Shown here in pieces: positions 25,113 through 43,033 of a stretch of 64,000 bases of DNA. The stretch's first letter is position 1. Each line of letters begins with the position of its first letter. Where the stretch lies: the NCBI RefSeq assembly GCF_037975245.1, contig NC_092576.1:38519111-38583110 (forward strand), given 5' to 3'. Under the pieces are notes generated by a model. That model did no database searches. It was not told where the DNA came from and saw only the letters and a program-made list of their open reading frames with translations. Origin of the DNA: Apostichopus japonicus. Its lineage: Eukaryota; Echinodermata; Holothuroidea; Aspidochirotida; Stichopodidae. The position numbers were made by a program, and so were the translations under genes.

Positions 25113-25960
25113 GGTGCAATGACCATTTCGGATATGGGCTTTGTACATTACAAAATGGTTATAATTTGATTTATGAACATGAAGCTACATATGTCTAACA
25201 CAAAAACGAGAGTTAAGGGAACACTCGAAGTTATTTTTCAAAGCAAGACTTTATCTGTAAAGACTTAGACAAATCGTTATGCATGACACTCTCAGATTTA
25301 CTAACGGATAAAGTTGGAACTGAACTTACCTTATTGTATTAAGAAGTTGTGTTTTTTTTTCATGCAAGTCTCGTGCTGCTTCTCCATAACGATATTAGAT
25401 TGTGAAAAAAGTAAACGATTTTTACTGCCTAAATACGTCACAGAAGACTGAGTTATTTACTTAAGAGATTTATCTTTGTTTGTTCTTCCCACAACCAAGT
25501 TGGCCTGCATATTTACCTCAAACTGGATCTCGAAAATATATATGAGATTTTATCTTAACGTTGTATGTTTATAAGGCTATTAAATTTGATAAGTAATCAA
25601 CTTTATTTTTATTATATGATATTTTAGATACCCTAAACATTATAACAAAATAATTGTTACTATCTTGTTATGATCAACGACCAATAGGAAGCAAATAGCC
25701 CAGCCTATGTCATTCTAAATAGCGTTTCTATAGAAATTACGGAGGGTTGTGTGTACATTTGTAATATCATGCACTGACGGTAAGAGACACCGTAGTATAC
25801 TAGTTCTTGCAATGGTAACGCGTACATCTCTTTCTTACATGCAACATCTTTTAATTGTATTGCTCAAGTATTTGATTAACAGGGTAATGAACATAGTGAA
25901 ATGTTAAACTATTGGAAACAAGCAAAAACGTTTAAAACCAAAGACACTAGATAACATGTA
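25113..25960. repeat. Segmental duplication block 3, copy B
   Basis: Aligns with 5380-6310. The (AT)n array found after block 3 in copy A is absent. Confidence 0.8.
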
Positions 25961-26578
25961 GTTGTGGAATATATCATTGCTGTCCCCTATCTTATTACCT
26001 CAATTCTTCATGAACGGTACATGCGATGAGATTTCATTATGTTTGCCTCCTTCAGTATATTTGTTCTCATTGGTAACATAACCGAACTATAGTGAAAGCC
26101 ACTCCTGCTTCTAAATATATTCCAACATTGACTATTCGACCGAAACGTTCAGAAGTTTATACGTGTCAGCTTACTACTTGCCTGACATTGACACGAGTAC
26201 AGGTCAATCATTTATTTCTTCATCTTTCGTTCATGGCATATTTGTACAAGTCACATAACGTCTACAAACATATAACATATCTTGATGACATCTTTATGTA
26301 ATAAACCAATATTATGATACAGGCATATCGAAAGGTACGAGATATCCCAACAAGCATAGATAAGCATGGATCTCTAACTTACACTGTCGTAAAACTTCTA
26401 CTGACACTAAATTCATGGCAATGGTGCTGCAAGCGTTTACAGATATGTTACGGTGGATTGTAATGTACAATTATGACATGTTATACTTCTGATTGCATTT
26501 AAATTAAAATGCTTGCCGTTGATTGTTTCAAGAGTTATTTCCGTGTGTAGTTAACTTAAAAAAATAAATAAAAAAAAA

Positions 26579-26583
<5 letters not shown>

Positions 26584-26672
<89 letters not shown>
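26584..26672. repeat. (AT)n microsatellite with AC tail
   Basis: About 39 AT units followed by a short AC run, preceded by an A-rich stretch. It immediately precedes the first tRNA-like unit. Confidence 0.97.
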
Positions 26673-26729
26673 GCCTTCAGTGGAATTACGACCTTCCTCG
26701 CAGGTTTAGAACATCTGGACATACACTCA

Positions 26730-26802
26730 GCGTCCATGGCCTAATTGATAAGTGCATCCGCGTACAAAGCGGGAGGCCCGGGTTCGAATCCCGGTGGAGG
26801 CT
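26730..26802 (+). tRNA. tRNA-like sequence 1, probably pseudogene or SINE head
   Basis: It can fold as a cloverleaf: acceptor arms GCGTCCA and TGGAGGC (one G-G mismatch), an A-box-like 'tggcctaattga', anticodon arm CCGC...GCGG with loop gtacaaa (anticodon position ACA), and a perfect T arm CCGGG-TTCGAAT-CCCGG containing a canonical B box. The acceptor mismatch, the odd anticodon and a second copy with the same flanks suggest a pseudogene or SINE head. Confidence 0.5.
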
Positions 26803-27102
26803 GGAAGTTTTGTCACTGTTCTTGATTTTGCAACTCATTACGATTTTCATTTTTATGTATTCATTTGCCTTTGTCGTTTACCTCCATTTCATTAACATAA
26901 AGTCTGTTGAAAGTATCTCTTTCGAGATCCGGCTTTAGGAATCACAAATGATTTTCGAGTTGGTTAGCATCATGTTTGATCTCTAGAGTAAGGTAAAACA
27001 TGTCACCGAAAACAGAACTAGTATTGTTCGATACAGGTGGCAAACGCCTACAGGGAAATTACGACCTTCCTTACCGGTTTAGAACATCTGGACATACAAT
27101 CA

Positions 27103-27175
27103 GCGTCCATGGCCTAGTTGTTTATGGTGTCCGCGTTCAAAGCGGGAGGCCCGGGGTCGAATCCCGGTGGAGGCT
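27103..27175 (+). tRNA. tRNA-like sequence 2, probably pseudogene or SINE head
   Basis: Same length (73) and same acceptor mismatch as the copy at 26730. The anticodon loop is gttcaaa (position TCA), the B box is altered to 'gggtcgaatcc', and the D arm is more diverged ('ttgtttatggtg'). This looks more decayed than copy 1. Confidence 0.45.
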
Positions 27176-27369
27176 GGAATTTGTTTTCACTGTTCTCGAT
27201 TTTCCAACTTATTACGAATTTCATTTATATACATATATGGTATGTGTGAAACTGAAAGCAGGTGGTTAGTATGTGTTAACGCAGGGGTCACTTGCAGGAT
27301 TTGCTTTCATCAAGTTGTCAGCATTATATTAGTGTAGTGACATGCATATGTTAGTATAATTAAACATGG

Positions 27370-28540
27370 TGGATATCACAATAAGGGTCAACAATTAGGA
27401 AACTATCAAGCGATGTGTACAACTATATATGCAGATTAACAGATCTACTCGCATCTGCCAAAAGTATTTGTCAAGTGCCTCGTCATGTTAACATCTGGTA
27501 ACCTTCTTGCTTGAACGTTCCACTAACCTTCTTGTTGCTGTTATTACCATAGTCATAAGTTGGTTACGTATAAAGTTACTTACAATGTTGGATTACCTTT
27601 GGAGAAATTGCTATGTATAATACATGTTGGACTTTTTAAAAAGATGTTTTGACCCTTAAAAAAAGTCAGCCAAAACACACAATACGCGTTCTGGACAGGA
27701 AAACCTGACACAAATATGCTGTTATGATACCGCAAGATCATCATCGAAATGAGATATGATAAGCTGCATTGAAAATATCTTTACAAAAGACATGATAACG
27801 ATGAAAAATCCAGGAGTGTACAGACACGTGACGAATATAATATGCAATGACGACTTATTGAATGTTTCAAATGTTATTTCAGTATGTAGTTTATCTCATA
27901 TTATTAATACAGAATATATCACTTTATACGGTCAATTGATCACACTCATTACGCATATCTCATGTTTGAATAGTCGTGCAGATATCATAAATCGAATAAA
28001 GTACAGACACATATAGCTGTGTATATATATATATTTGTTACAAGTGCCTAAGAAGCAATTTGCAAACAAGACAAGAGCGGCATGTTGAATATCACAAGGG
28101 CACAGTTTATACAATATGACATGACGCACAGTCATATCATTTCAAGTAAAAGTTATAGATAACACAGATACGATGCTATGTACAACAATGTATAACACAA
28201 ACAGGGGCCGTATCAGCAAAATAAACAACAACGTTTATTAAACTGAAGCTACCGCATTATGTCAACAATATAGCCCTCGATATCACACACCCTATTTGGC
28301 AACATATCTACTAGCGTCTGATATAACGATATTTCAAGAGCGCACATGTCGTCTTGTTAACATCTCGTAATTTTCTTCGCTTGAACATTCTGCCAACATT
28401 CCCGTTGCTTTTATTATCATAGTCAGGAACAGATTACGTCGAAAGTAGAAGGATTATGTTGAGTTTAATATGGGTGTATCTTCCGAGAAATTGTTATGTG
28501 TATGAAGTCGACTTTGTAATATGATTTTCAATTCTTCTTA
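27370..28540. repeat. Two copies of a dispersed AT-rich repeat
   Basis: About 27430-27650 and 28300-28530 align: 'cttgaacgttccactaacct' resembles 'cttgaacattctgccaacat', followed by shared 'ttattaccatag'/'ttattatcatag' and 'gagaaattg'. A third, partial copy lies near 17525-17690. No gene content. Confidence 0.6.
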
Positions 28541-28930
28541 TATATCTGTCTCTGCCTGTCTCTGCTTCTCACTGCCAAACTCCTGAACGTATATTAAAAG
28601 TGCAAATATTGATGGTATCCCGTTGTGTTCTAGTATTTTTTCGGAGTTAATGACTTATACGACTATATACAGATGCTGCTGAGTTAAACCCAAGTAGGAC
28701 TTTCTTTGCTTAGCTTATTCTACTGTAACAACACAAACTTATATACTTCGTAACAAACATAATGTCATTATAATGTACTTTTGAAAAAAATTTGTTCATC
28801 TAGAGCATGGGAAGAAAAACCTAACGACTTAGGTAATCAAATCTCAGTCCCAGTCCACTTACATCGAAATTGTGATCATGACGACTACAACTTTTTTATA
28901 ATGAGTCCATTTGAGAGAATATATCTTTTA

Positions 28931-28970
28931 GCCTCTTAATAAGATCCTGCTAGGATCGAAACGTCAGGCC
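28931..28970 (+). ncRNA. Decayed hammerhead-ribozyme motif of Penelope-like type
   Basis: The order is: short stem strand GCCT (28931-28934); a core position that should read CTGATGA but reads CTTAATA; stem II GATCC-TGCTA-GGATC (28943-28957); the conserved GAAAC core (28958-28962); the GTC cleavage triplet (28963-28965); and the complementary strand AGGC. This is the arrangement of the minimal hammerheads found at Penelope-like retroelement ends. Three core substitutions predict loss of self-cleavage. No Penelope reverse transcriptase was seen nearby, so it would be a terminal fossil. Confidence 0.5.
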
Positions 28971-32250
<3,280 letters not shown>

Positions 32251-32631
32251 GTTGTTGTGGTCAAGTGGTTAAGGCAGTGGACTGGTGATCTAAGCAGTAC
32301 AGGTTCGAGCCCTGGCCAGATCATTGCGTTGTGTTCTTGGGCAGGGCACGTTATCTCCATTGACCTCTTCACCCATGTGTATAAATGGGGACTTGCGAGG
32401 TGACTTGTAAAATATAGTTGCGTGCGCCGGTTTGTGGCTGCACCCTATGGGAAGTCCCCCAGGGGACACGTGGCTGTAGTGCCCTGTGGTGCCCCAGGAG
32501 AGATTGTTTGAATTGTGCACACTTTGGTATGTAGGTGTGACAAGTTACCAATGACCAAAGCGCATAAAGCCCATAGAACTTTAGGAGTATGCGCTATATA
32601 AATAACGGGGTAATAATAATAATAATAATAA
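32251..32631 (+). mobile_element. tRNA-derived SINE
   Basis: The head (32251-32325) has an A box 'tggtcaagtgg' and a B box 'ggttcgagccc' for RNA polymerase III. A non-tRNA body follows (about 32326-32560). The 3' end contains 'gcgctatataaataac' and then an (AAT)n tail (32611-32631). This three-part layout is standard for SINEs. The 3' region probably mimics a LINE tail used for mobilisation, but no partner LINE with the same tail is in the window. I found no convincing target-site duplication. Confidence 0.85.
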
Positions 32632-33919
32632 CTTTGCTCGCCATACTGTGTTAAGATGCATTTAAATTTTGGAGTGTGTAAAGGAATTCAAGATGGTTAG
32701 GGAGGTCAATTGGAAATGCTAAGACTAATTTATAGCTAGCGGCATTTGAGCCTTTATAGAATGATTACTTAAGGCTTTTATAAAGGAGGGGTTGGTCGTT
32801 GAAATCAAAACCCATTGTAGGAATGGGAATCCTACAGAAAGAATAGAGGGTGCTTTGTAAGGCATATTTAGACATGAATTATGTACATGATAAGGTTTTA
32901 TAGCAAGATTATGCTAATAAATATATTGATTATGTGTGTGATGTTGAATACAGTTGGGGAGGTTAGTGTAATTACTAAACTACCTCCCTCTACCGACGAC
33001 ACAGGTGGGGTCCATATACCAGTGTATACCATTTGTATATTGTGAAACAGACACTTTTCCAAAATCGCTCTTAATCAAAAATAATAATGCAACTATTAAT
33101 ATATCACAGTAAAATCATGAACCAGGACAATATACCATGCGGAATCACGGGACAACAGGAACTAAATGCAATAGTTTAACACAGCTCGTGTACGTGTACA
33201 ATCAGGGGCATCACAACACCAAAAATCCCCTATTTATCAACCCAGAAATAGATAATCTCTTTATGTTTATCCCTATTGTCTACTCATATTAACATAAAGC
33301 TCAGATATACTCTGCAACTTCAGACTAGTCCCCTCCCCACTTCTCCCACCGCCCCCCCCCCCCAGCGAACAGTGGCTATTTTAGGTCAACAACACTGTTT
33401 ATTGAACAACAAGTAGTATCACAGCAAGTTATTCTATGTCATGGAAAACAATATTGTCACATTATGAGATAAAATTCCCAACAATTTCTAAACATATTAA
33501 GCCACAATCTATTTGTATTTATTGGTATGCCAAATTTCCACGTTCGACACAGCAGGGCCATATCACTTATATGGTGTAGAGGCTGACAAAATGTTTAATT
33601 ACTATCCATAATTACGCAGCAAAGAATGTGTTGATACACTGTTTTAATCTATAGCGTGGGTATGTGGGTAACGTTGGGTTAATTAATTTATTGTATAAAT
33701 GTCAATTTAAAAAAAAAAAAAATACCGTACAGATACATGCATCATAAGCGTTATAAAAGGAGAAGCAAAACTATTTAAAAGACACAATCTGTAATTTAAA
33801 AGGTTAATTTTGTTTTATTAACTGATCGATAAATACACTCATAATATTGATAAAAAGTTAACTATTATGAATTTCGTAATTTCTGAAATTTAGTTTCATT
33901 TTACATTGCAAAAATGAAG
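32632..33919. other. No gene recognised
   Basis: AT-rich intergenic DNA with homopolymer C at 33352-33363 and homopolymer A at 33709-33722. Confidence 0.5.
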
Positions 33920-34150
33920 TTTTATATATTGTTTATAGTATTTATTACTTAGAAGCTAAAGTAAGGTATTATAATGTTGCGGTAAAAACTACATGTTTCC
34001 ATTTCTTTACAGGAAAGCATTATCAAAAATCAAAGCTTAAAAAAAATACTAATATTTATCAATTACAAAGCAACAAAATAAGGCTAAAAAGACGAATTTT
34101 ATTCCGATATATCTTACCAATGGATCATGTTGCATTGTGTCTTTCTATCG
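33920..34150. repeat. Dispersed copy of the 265-bp AT-rich repeat
   Basis: 'tttattacttagaagcta' and 'aaatcaaagcttaaaaaaa' followed by 'taccaatggatcatgtt' parallel 16425-16660 of the tandem array ('tttattacttagaagctc', 'acctaatggataatgtt'). Confidence 0.6.
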
Positions 34151-35524
34151 AATGTTAACGTATCATTACTTTTTTTTAATTTAAAAAAAAAATCATTTAA
34201 ATTGTCTGATTATGTAGGCTTTCTTGTTTATAGTCATAATACAAGTTCTTAGAAATAATGAGATATATATTCTCAGTGTACATGTTAAGTTCTCACCAGG
34301 AAGACACTATGTAAAGAAATGGCAAAACTTGAGAAACATAGAGGGAAAATAATAAGAAAGCTAATAGCAAATGCGAAAGAATTAAAAAGGAAAATATGAG
34401 GTCTTATCACTCTTGACATCGAAAAGAAAGCAAAGTGTGACTTGAAACGAACACATTCATTACACATTGAGCTTCAAAGGGAGAATTGAGCTCATTTCAT
34501 AATTGCAGTGTTATGCTAATCTACGGTCGAATAAAAAAGGTGAGTAGGTAATTTGCTTATTTAAATAATGAAATAAATGTTAAACATACGAGTAGGAACA
34601 AGTTAAACTTGACCGTGATACCATCTTCTTCACTTTGATAAATGGAGACAAGAGTGTCTCTAGCTTTTTACATTTAACTTTAGGAATCGATGCACTCTAT
34701 GTCGGGACTTGTCACAATATCTAATCGTATAGCTATTTTGTAATATAAAAATAATCCTGCTTCATTGAGCCCTAAGGGTCTGTTTTTTCAGGAAAGCACC
34801 CTACACCCAACATGGGAAACATATTAACCATCATAGGACATTACCCTTCCTTACTCTCACGCACTTCCATAGAGGTTCTCGACCATTCCTATAACAGCTG
34901 ATGTAAGCTTATAGCTATGCTAGGGTAACGTTATAGCAAAGTCAAAATTAATAAAGCAAACCTGATACCCAACTTAATTTGATTCATTAGTTCATCTCGC
35001 ATATAACTCAGTTGAATATAGGTGCCTGGCAACATACCAATAATATAACACTTAATAATCATTCTGTAATTGTGCTGTAAATGCTTCTTGTAATTCTTCA
35101 GTCATTCATACAAATTCCCAGTGGCGTGCGTTAAGGGTGGGGTGAATATAGGTCAATGCCCCCTCCTCTTCCGTCATGCGAAGGGAAATGGTTCAGTTGT
35201 GGACGTACTAACTTTCAGTCTGGCGAAAATAAGACCTGTCTTACATGTTAGTTACACGCCCTTTCAACCAATTATTTATAAGAAAAGCCTTGCCCCCAGA
35301 CCTTATTATAGACTTAATTAATGTCCCAATGATGGGGAACTAATACCCAATTGAACTTTAAGCGTTTGCTTTTCTGGGACAAGGACCTCAAAACCCCTAT
35401 ACATGAGAAACATTTTAGCCCTAATTCTGGTAGCGTGTGCATGTCACTGCAGTTTTCTACAATGAAGTAATTTGGTGGAAAACTGAAGTTCTGTGTATGC
35501 AGCACCTGGTTTTAATATTTAAAT
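34151..35524. other. No gene recognised
   Basis: A lysine-rich plus-strand frame around 34313-34399 follows an acceptor-like 'ttctcaccag' but has no linked exon. Nothing else is supported. Confidence 0.4.
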
Positions 35525-35729
35525 CAGGAGTGGGCAACCTACGGCCCGAAGGCCACATGCAGTCCATATGTTTAAATTGTGAATACGGATTAAGTACACA
35601 CACCTATTGCTTGAAAGTTCTCGGAATCAAATGTTTGAAATCAACAGCAGGTCGTTGGTTAGGTGCAGTCTAGTCTATTTTTCACTCCTTATATCCGGCC
35701 TTTTCATTCAAAAAGGTTGCCCACCCCTG
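35525..35729. mobile_element. hAT-family MITE, 205 bp
   Basis: Terminal inverted repeats: left CAGGAGTGGGCAACCT (35525-35540) and right, reverse complemented, CAGGGGTGGGCAACCT (35714-35729), 15 of 16 identical. The sequence just inside the left end (ACGGCCC) is also typical of hAT ends. Flanks are atttaaat (35517-35524) and acttacat (35730-35737), an 8-bp target duplication matching at 6 of 8. There is no transposase, so it is non-autonomous. Confidence 0.88.
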
Positions 35730-35737
35730 ACTTACAT

Positions 35738-37237
35738 CAATGTCCTCTTTACTTGACAACGTATCGTCATCTACTATTCTGTTTCAAGATTTCGGTTTCC
35801 TCTCGAGACTATCCAGGTCTGCTGCCATCGTTTATTTCTGTTGAGAATAACGTAAGATCAACTGGTGGATACTGATAAAAGACATAGCTAAGCACTCCTT
35901 TATCATCGTATTACATTAAATAGCCACCAGCACTTCCAAGTTAACATATAAGACAGATTGGTATTTTAAGATCATACCGGAATGAGTTGCTGCTTTCCAA
36001 GTTCTTTATTACCAGCGAGTGAATTAACAATTATTCTACGTTTTGTTTTCTGCAATTGACAGCTACATGTTAAATGAAACTTAAAACCACATTGACCTTG
36101 ACAAGGTTAAAATGTCAAATCAATAACTGAAAAGGTATAAGAACAGCAGAATGACACCATGTGTAGCTTCAAATCAGCATCATGATCTTGAAAAACAAAA
36201 GTGCAAACTCACAGTCATGTAAATGTTAAGAAGCATTACCAAGTTTTAGATTGAAGCTGACGTGGGGTGGGGATGATCACTGAAGGGGACCCTAATGATA
36301 CATTACTGTTCTGTCCTCCATGGATTGGTCTACTGTGAGGGGTGTCTAATTATCATTTGGGTATCAATTTTGCTAATTTATGTGCAATCAGTTTACATAG
36401 TGTCAGTTAGCCTGGCCTATGTTAGCCTGGTTGATAAGGAATCTTTCAATAAACATATGATCGACCGAAACATTCGTAAGTCGTTTGTTTGAATTGCCGT
36501 ACCCTTTCTGGCAAACTTTAAATAACAATCCAACCTAGACAAAAATGCCAGAAACTTGCAGAAACATACGCAGACAATCTCTTTTCCTTCCATGGTGTCT
36601 TTTGGCGTTGTCAATTTTCTACAACTGAAATATCTTCAGAATTTTAAATATTTTGCCGTTACACACTGGTTTCTCATTATAGCAGAAAAAATAAGTGTTA
36701 TATAATTATTTAAAGAAATAATACCAAACATTACAATGTTAAACGCACCGTTTTAAACTAAGCAACTTTGAATAGCATTTTTTTTTAGTTAATTTCAACA
36801 AATTGAAAATGTTATTCTTACTTTTCAGCGTTGATAAATTCCAATGATCATACTTAAATTATATGCCATATGGAACTACAGCAATGTTATGTGTCTACAC
36901 AGTATAAGAATGAATATATCAATTTATTGTATTGCTCTAAAGCGTCATCGCACGTTTCAAATAACAATAATGATCAGCTGAAATGTTATTAACAACATTC
37001 GGAGTCAGCCTATTAAATTTGCATTTGCATTAGTTTATGACCTCTTAAATAAAAATTCCAACTTTACACATTTGATATTTACTTAAATATACTATTTTCA
37101 CACTAGGGACATTGTAATTATTTTGGTACAATACCGTGTATATAATATGTTCTTTGTCGGTATGAAAAAAACTCGTTTCTTTTTATGTTTGTTTTGTAGT
37201 GTTTAGAACTTGCACTCTATTAGCATTAGTTCCTTAC
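35738..37237. other. No gene recognised
   Basis: AT-rich DNA. The word 'gaccgaaacattc' (36463) has a hammerhead-core look, but no supporting stems were found. Confidence 0.45.
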
Positions 37238-37263
37238 CTGTAGCGATGACGGAATCTTTTCGC
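37238..37263 (-). CDS. Candidate 26-nt microexon
   Basis: On the minus strand the acceptor 'ttttttgtcatcag' is followed 26 bases later by the donor CAG|gtaagg. Both signals are strong, but such a short segment cannot be tested by reading frame (two frames are open). If real it would follow the candidate exon at 39235-39282. It is listed only as a lead. Confidence 0.2.
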
Positions 37264-39234
37264 CTGATGACAAAAAACAGAACATAAACCAACGTAAAAA
37301 TATGAGAAAGCATTAAATTGCCTACGTTGTCAATCCTTCCAACCGGTAGGAAGCCTTTTGATCATTGCCACAATGATTCCTAGTCGATAACACAAGACTG
37401 CCTCTAAGCGACGAATGCAATGCTTCTGTTTATGTGCGACACTTTCTCTCAAACACACAAACTAATGTATGCATGTAACGAATAGCATCAATTTTGAATC
37501 GACTTCCTATCATCATAATTATAAGCCGTTAACTGATATGATGTAGTTTATAATCACACATCATAAGTCGATACTCTCGATCTAAACCATATCGTTTATA
37601 AACTGTATGTTTTATTACGCTGTCACATGTAGCCACCTTTTTAAACCAAAATAAGAAACCTCAAACAATTAAATTAAACTTTATAATTCACTGCTCTGCT
37701 CTGCTGCTCGTGGTGCCTACCATTCTTTCATCAACACTCTGATGTGACATTAACATTTTCAACCAAAATGTTGATTAATTGCTATGTTTACAGTAATTAA
37801 TACATGAGAATTAATGTTGTGTCCACATTAAGAAACTACTATTTACATACCACATCCATCCTACCGAGTACTTAAAACGTCACTTCTAAAAAATCCATTA
37901 ACACATAATTGAAGAGTTGGTATGTCACAGTGGTACAAAAAAGGTTAGTCTAGAGCTATTTCTGTTCCGGATGTTCATATTCAAGAGATTTAGCTTTCAA
38001 TTGTAATGATAAATATATTAATCACACTGTTAAGGCTAAATAGAAGATAAGTTCAGTTCCTCGGTACAGGTTTTTATTACTATGTTTAAATCCATCGTTT
38101 TTGCATTGAAATACTTGGTTATAAAATAAAAGGTGATCTCATATCAACAACAAGTTTCCAGTAAAGAAAACAATTTCCCCTTACCAAATTTGTTATGCTT
38201 GAAAAAAAGAGCGAAGGGAAACCCCTCCATACAGTTACATGCCTTTAAATATATGAAGCAGCACAATAATATATCGCAAGCTAACCCTGGCTGAAGTTCA
38301 TACGGCCACATATACTTAAGCCGACATTTAACTTAAACTAATACAACAAGAGGTTATTACTACATACGGGGAAGTCCAATCAGCATAAGGTTAACATCTT
38401 TATGGAGACGTGACCTTTAGATAATTCGCTGGGTTTGATTTCTGCATACCTTAAATGAGCGTTTACCTATTCCAAATTGTGAAGCAATCTTACTTTTCAT
38501 TTGGGTAATCTGACAGGCATATAATCTCTTTTTGAAGGTAAAACTCTCAAGATAAAGGACTTTTGATATATTTACCTTGTGGACCAGAAATGAACTGTGA
38601 CCTCCTTCCGAAATAATAGGGTTCGTGTACTCACTATATCTTGTTTATAAGGCTTTTGACTATAAGACTTAACAAATGTGACCTTTGCTGACCCCAAATG
38701 ACCTTGACCTGCATACAAAACATTACGATTATTGTACTGGTTATGGGGAAGCCACATGTCACTTATGATAATTACAGACGTTACCTATCTTAATATATCG
38801 TGTTTACAGGTTAGGGCGCCACACACATACGCTTGCACACAAACTTTACTTCATAGGTTAGTTGCCTGACAAGTAACCAAACAGTAAGTTGAATTCAGAA
38901 AACTCTGAATGTTAACGAGTTTTGCCTACTATTGATAGGAATCTTTTATCATATCATACCATATAAACGTCATGTTATTCAACCGAGTCTTATTTAACCC
39001 GTACCATGCCCACATGTAAAATGTTTATTGTTGGAAGTATTTTGTTTTTAAAAAACAATGGTAAAAAGTACAAATGTTTACATGTTTACAATAGAACACG
39101 TGCTTTAATGCTATTGATTTATGGCTATTAAATATGGGATGACACAGGAATTTCACATAACATATGTATATGTATGTATCATTCTGGTCGATTTACAAAA
39201 TGAAGTAGAATATTTACTAGTTGCATATCATTAC
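37264..39234. other. No gene recognised
   Basis: AT-rich. The 38690-38720 part contains 'tgaccccaaatgacct', a word common in dispersed invertebrate repeats. An open frame at 38757-38572 (minus) has no splice or domain support. Confidence 0.45.
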
Positions 39235-39282
39235 CTCTTGACGATATTCTGCATCCGTCAATTCATCTCCAATTTGTTTCGT
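39235..39282 (-). CDS. Candidate downstream exon of the cassette gene
   Basis: A 48-nt segment, 16 codons, reading TKQIGDELTDAEYRQE on the minus strand. It is bounded by the acceptor 'ttgttatttacag' and the donor GAG|gtaatg. It begins and ends in phase 0, which fits the phase-0 end of exon A' at 43849. No homology to exon B is clear, so it may be a new exon type, the exon of another gene, or chance. Confidence 0.4.
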
Positions 39283-40108
39283 CTGTAAATAACAAAATTT
39301 GAATATCAATTTTAAGGTATGAATGGAGTAAACAAAAATATAACTTCCAAAAGCAAGACATACTGCTTTTAATATTTTTAATTTTTTTTCCCTGTAAAAA
39401 ATAAAAAAATATTCTCTAGCAGGAATAATGAAGATGTTGCCCATGAAATTGATGACAGAGATTTAATTTCAAAGAAGTGATCGTATTGTTTTTGGAGATA
39501 AAAAGAATGTTTCTCAAATAATACTGCTTCAAATATGTTAGCTATTTTCCCTGTTAAATTATAGTGTTGTCCAACAGGAATGATATATATTCTGATGGCA
39601 AATCAGCAGCTGTATCCGTTTGTGAGGAATACAAATGTATCGTTAGCTATATCATAGAAAGTAGGATCACATTTTTGCACATGAACATTGATGCCTGAGA
39701 TTTTATAGCAAGGATTAATCATCTTTTGGCATTAATCTTCATCATAGTAATCATCTTCTTCGTTTTCATCATTATCATTATTAAGAACAGAAGTTATGAC
39801 TGTAAATAATTTACCGTGAATCAGGTTATAAAATATTTCAACAATAAAACGCATTTTTATTTCATATTACTCTACATTGCATGCAACTTGAATATTATTG
39901 TGTACTGTAATGTTTGGCTTTTCAAATATCCCTACTACACAATGCTCCAGCTTATTGTTCAATTAATGTATTTAATTTTTCTCCGGCGATAAACTACATA
40001 CAACAATTAGCTGTACAATGTTTCCGGTCCGGTAACGAGATAAATTTACCACTAACAATATAGACGCCCGTGTAATTTCAGTTCGATTCCTAACATTATA
40101 AGTTGGGA

Positions 40109-43033
<2,925 letters not shown>

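Larger units (their letters stand above)
26676..27215. repeat. Two direct copies of a tRNA-like unit with shared flanks
   Basis: Units at about 26676-26846 and 27047-27215 share not only the tRNA-like core but also a 5' flank ('attacgaccttcct', 'agaacatctggacatac') and a 3' flank ('actgttct', 'gattt', 'attacga'). This argues for duplication of a longer unit, such as a SINE with 5' extension or a duplicated tRNA locus, with 373 bases between equivalent points. Confidence 0.8.

Noticed and set aside
38572-38757. Minus-strand open frame near 38.6 kb
   Set aside because: It overlaps a word typical of dispersed repeats (tgaccccaaatgacct) and has no splice or domain support.
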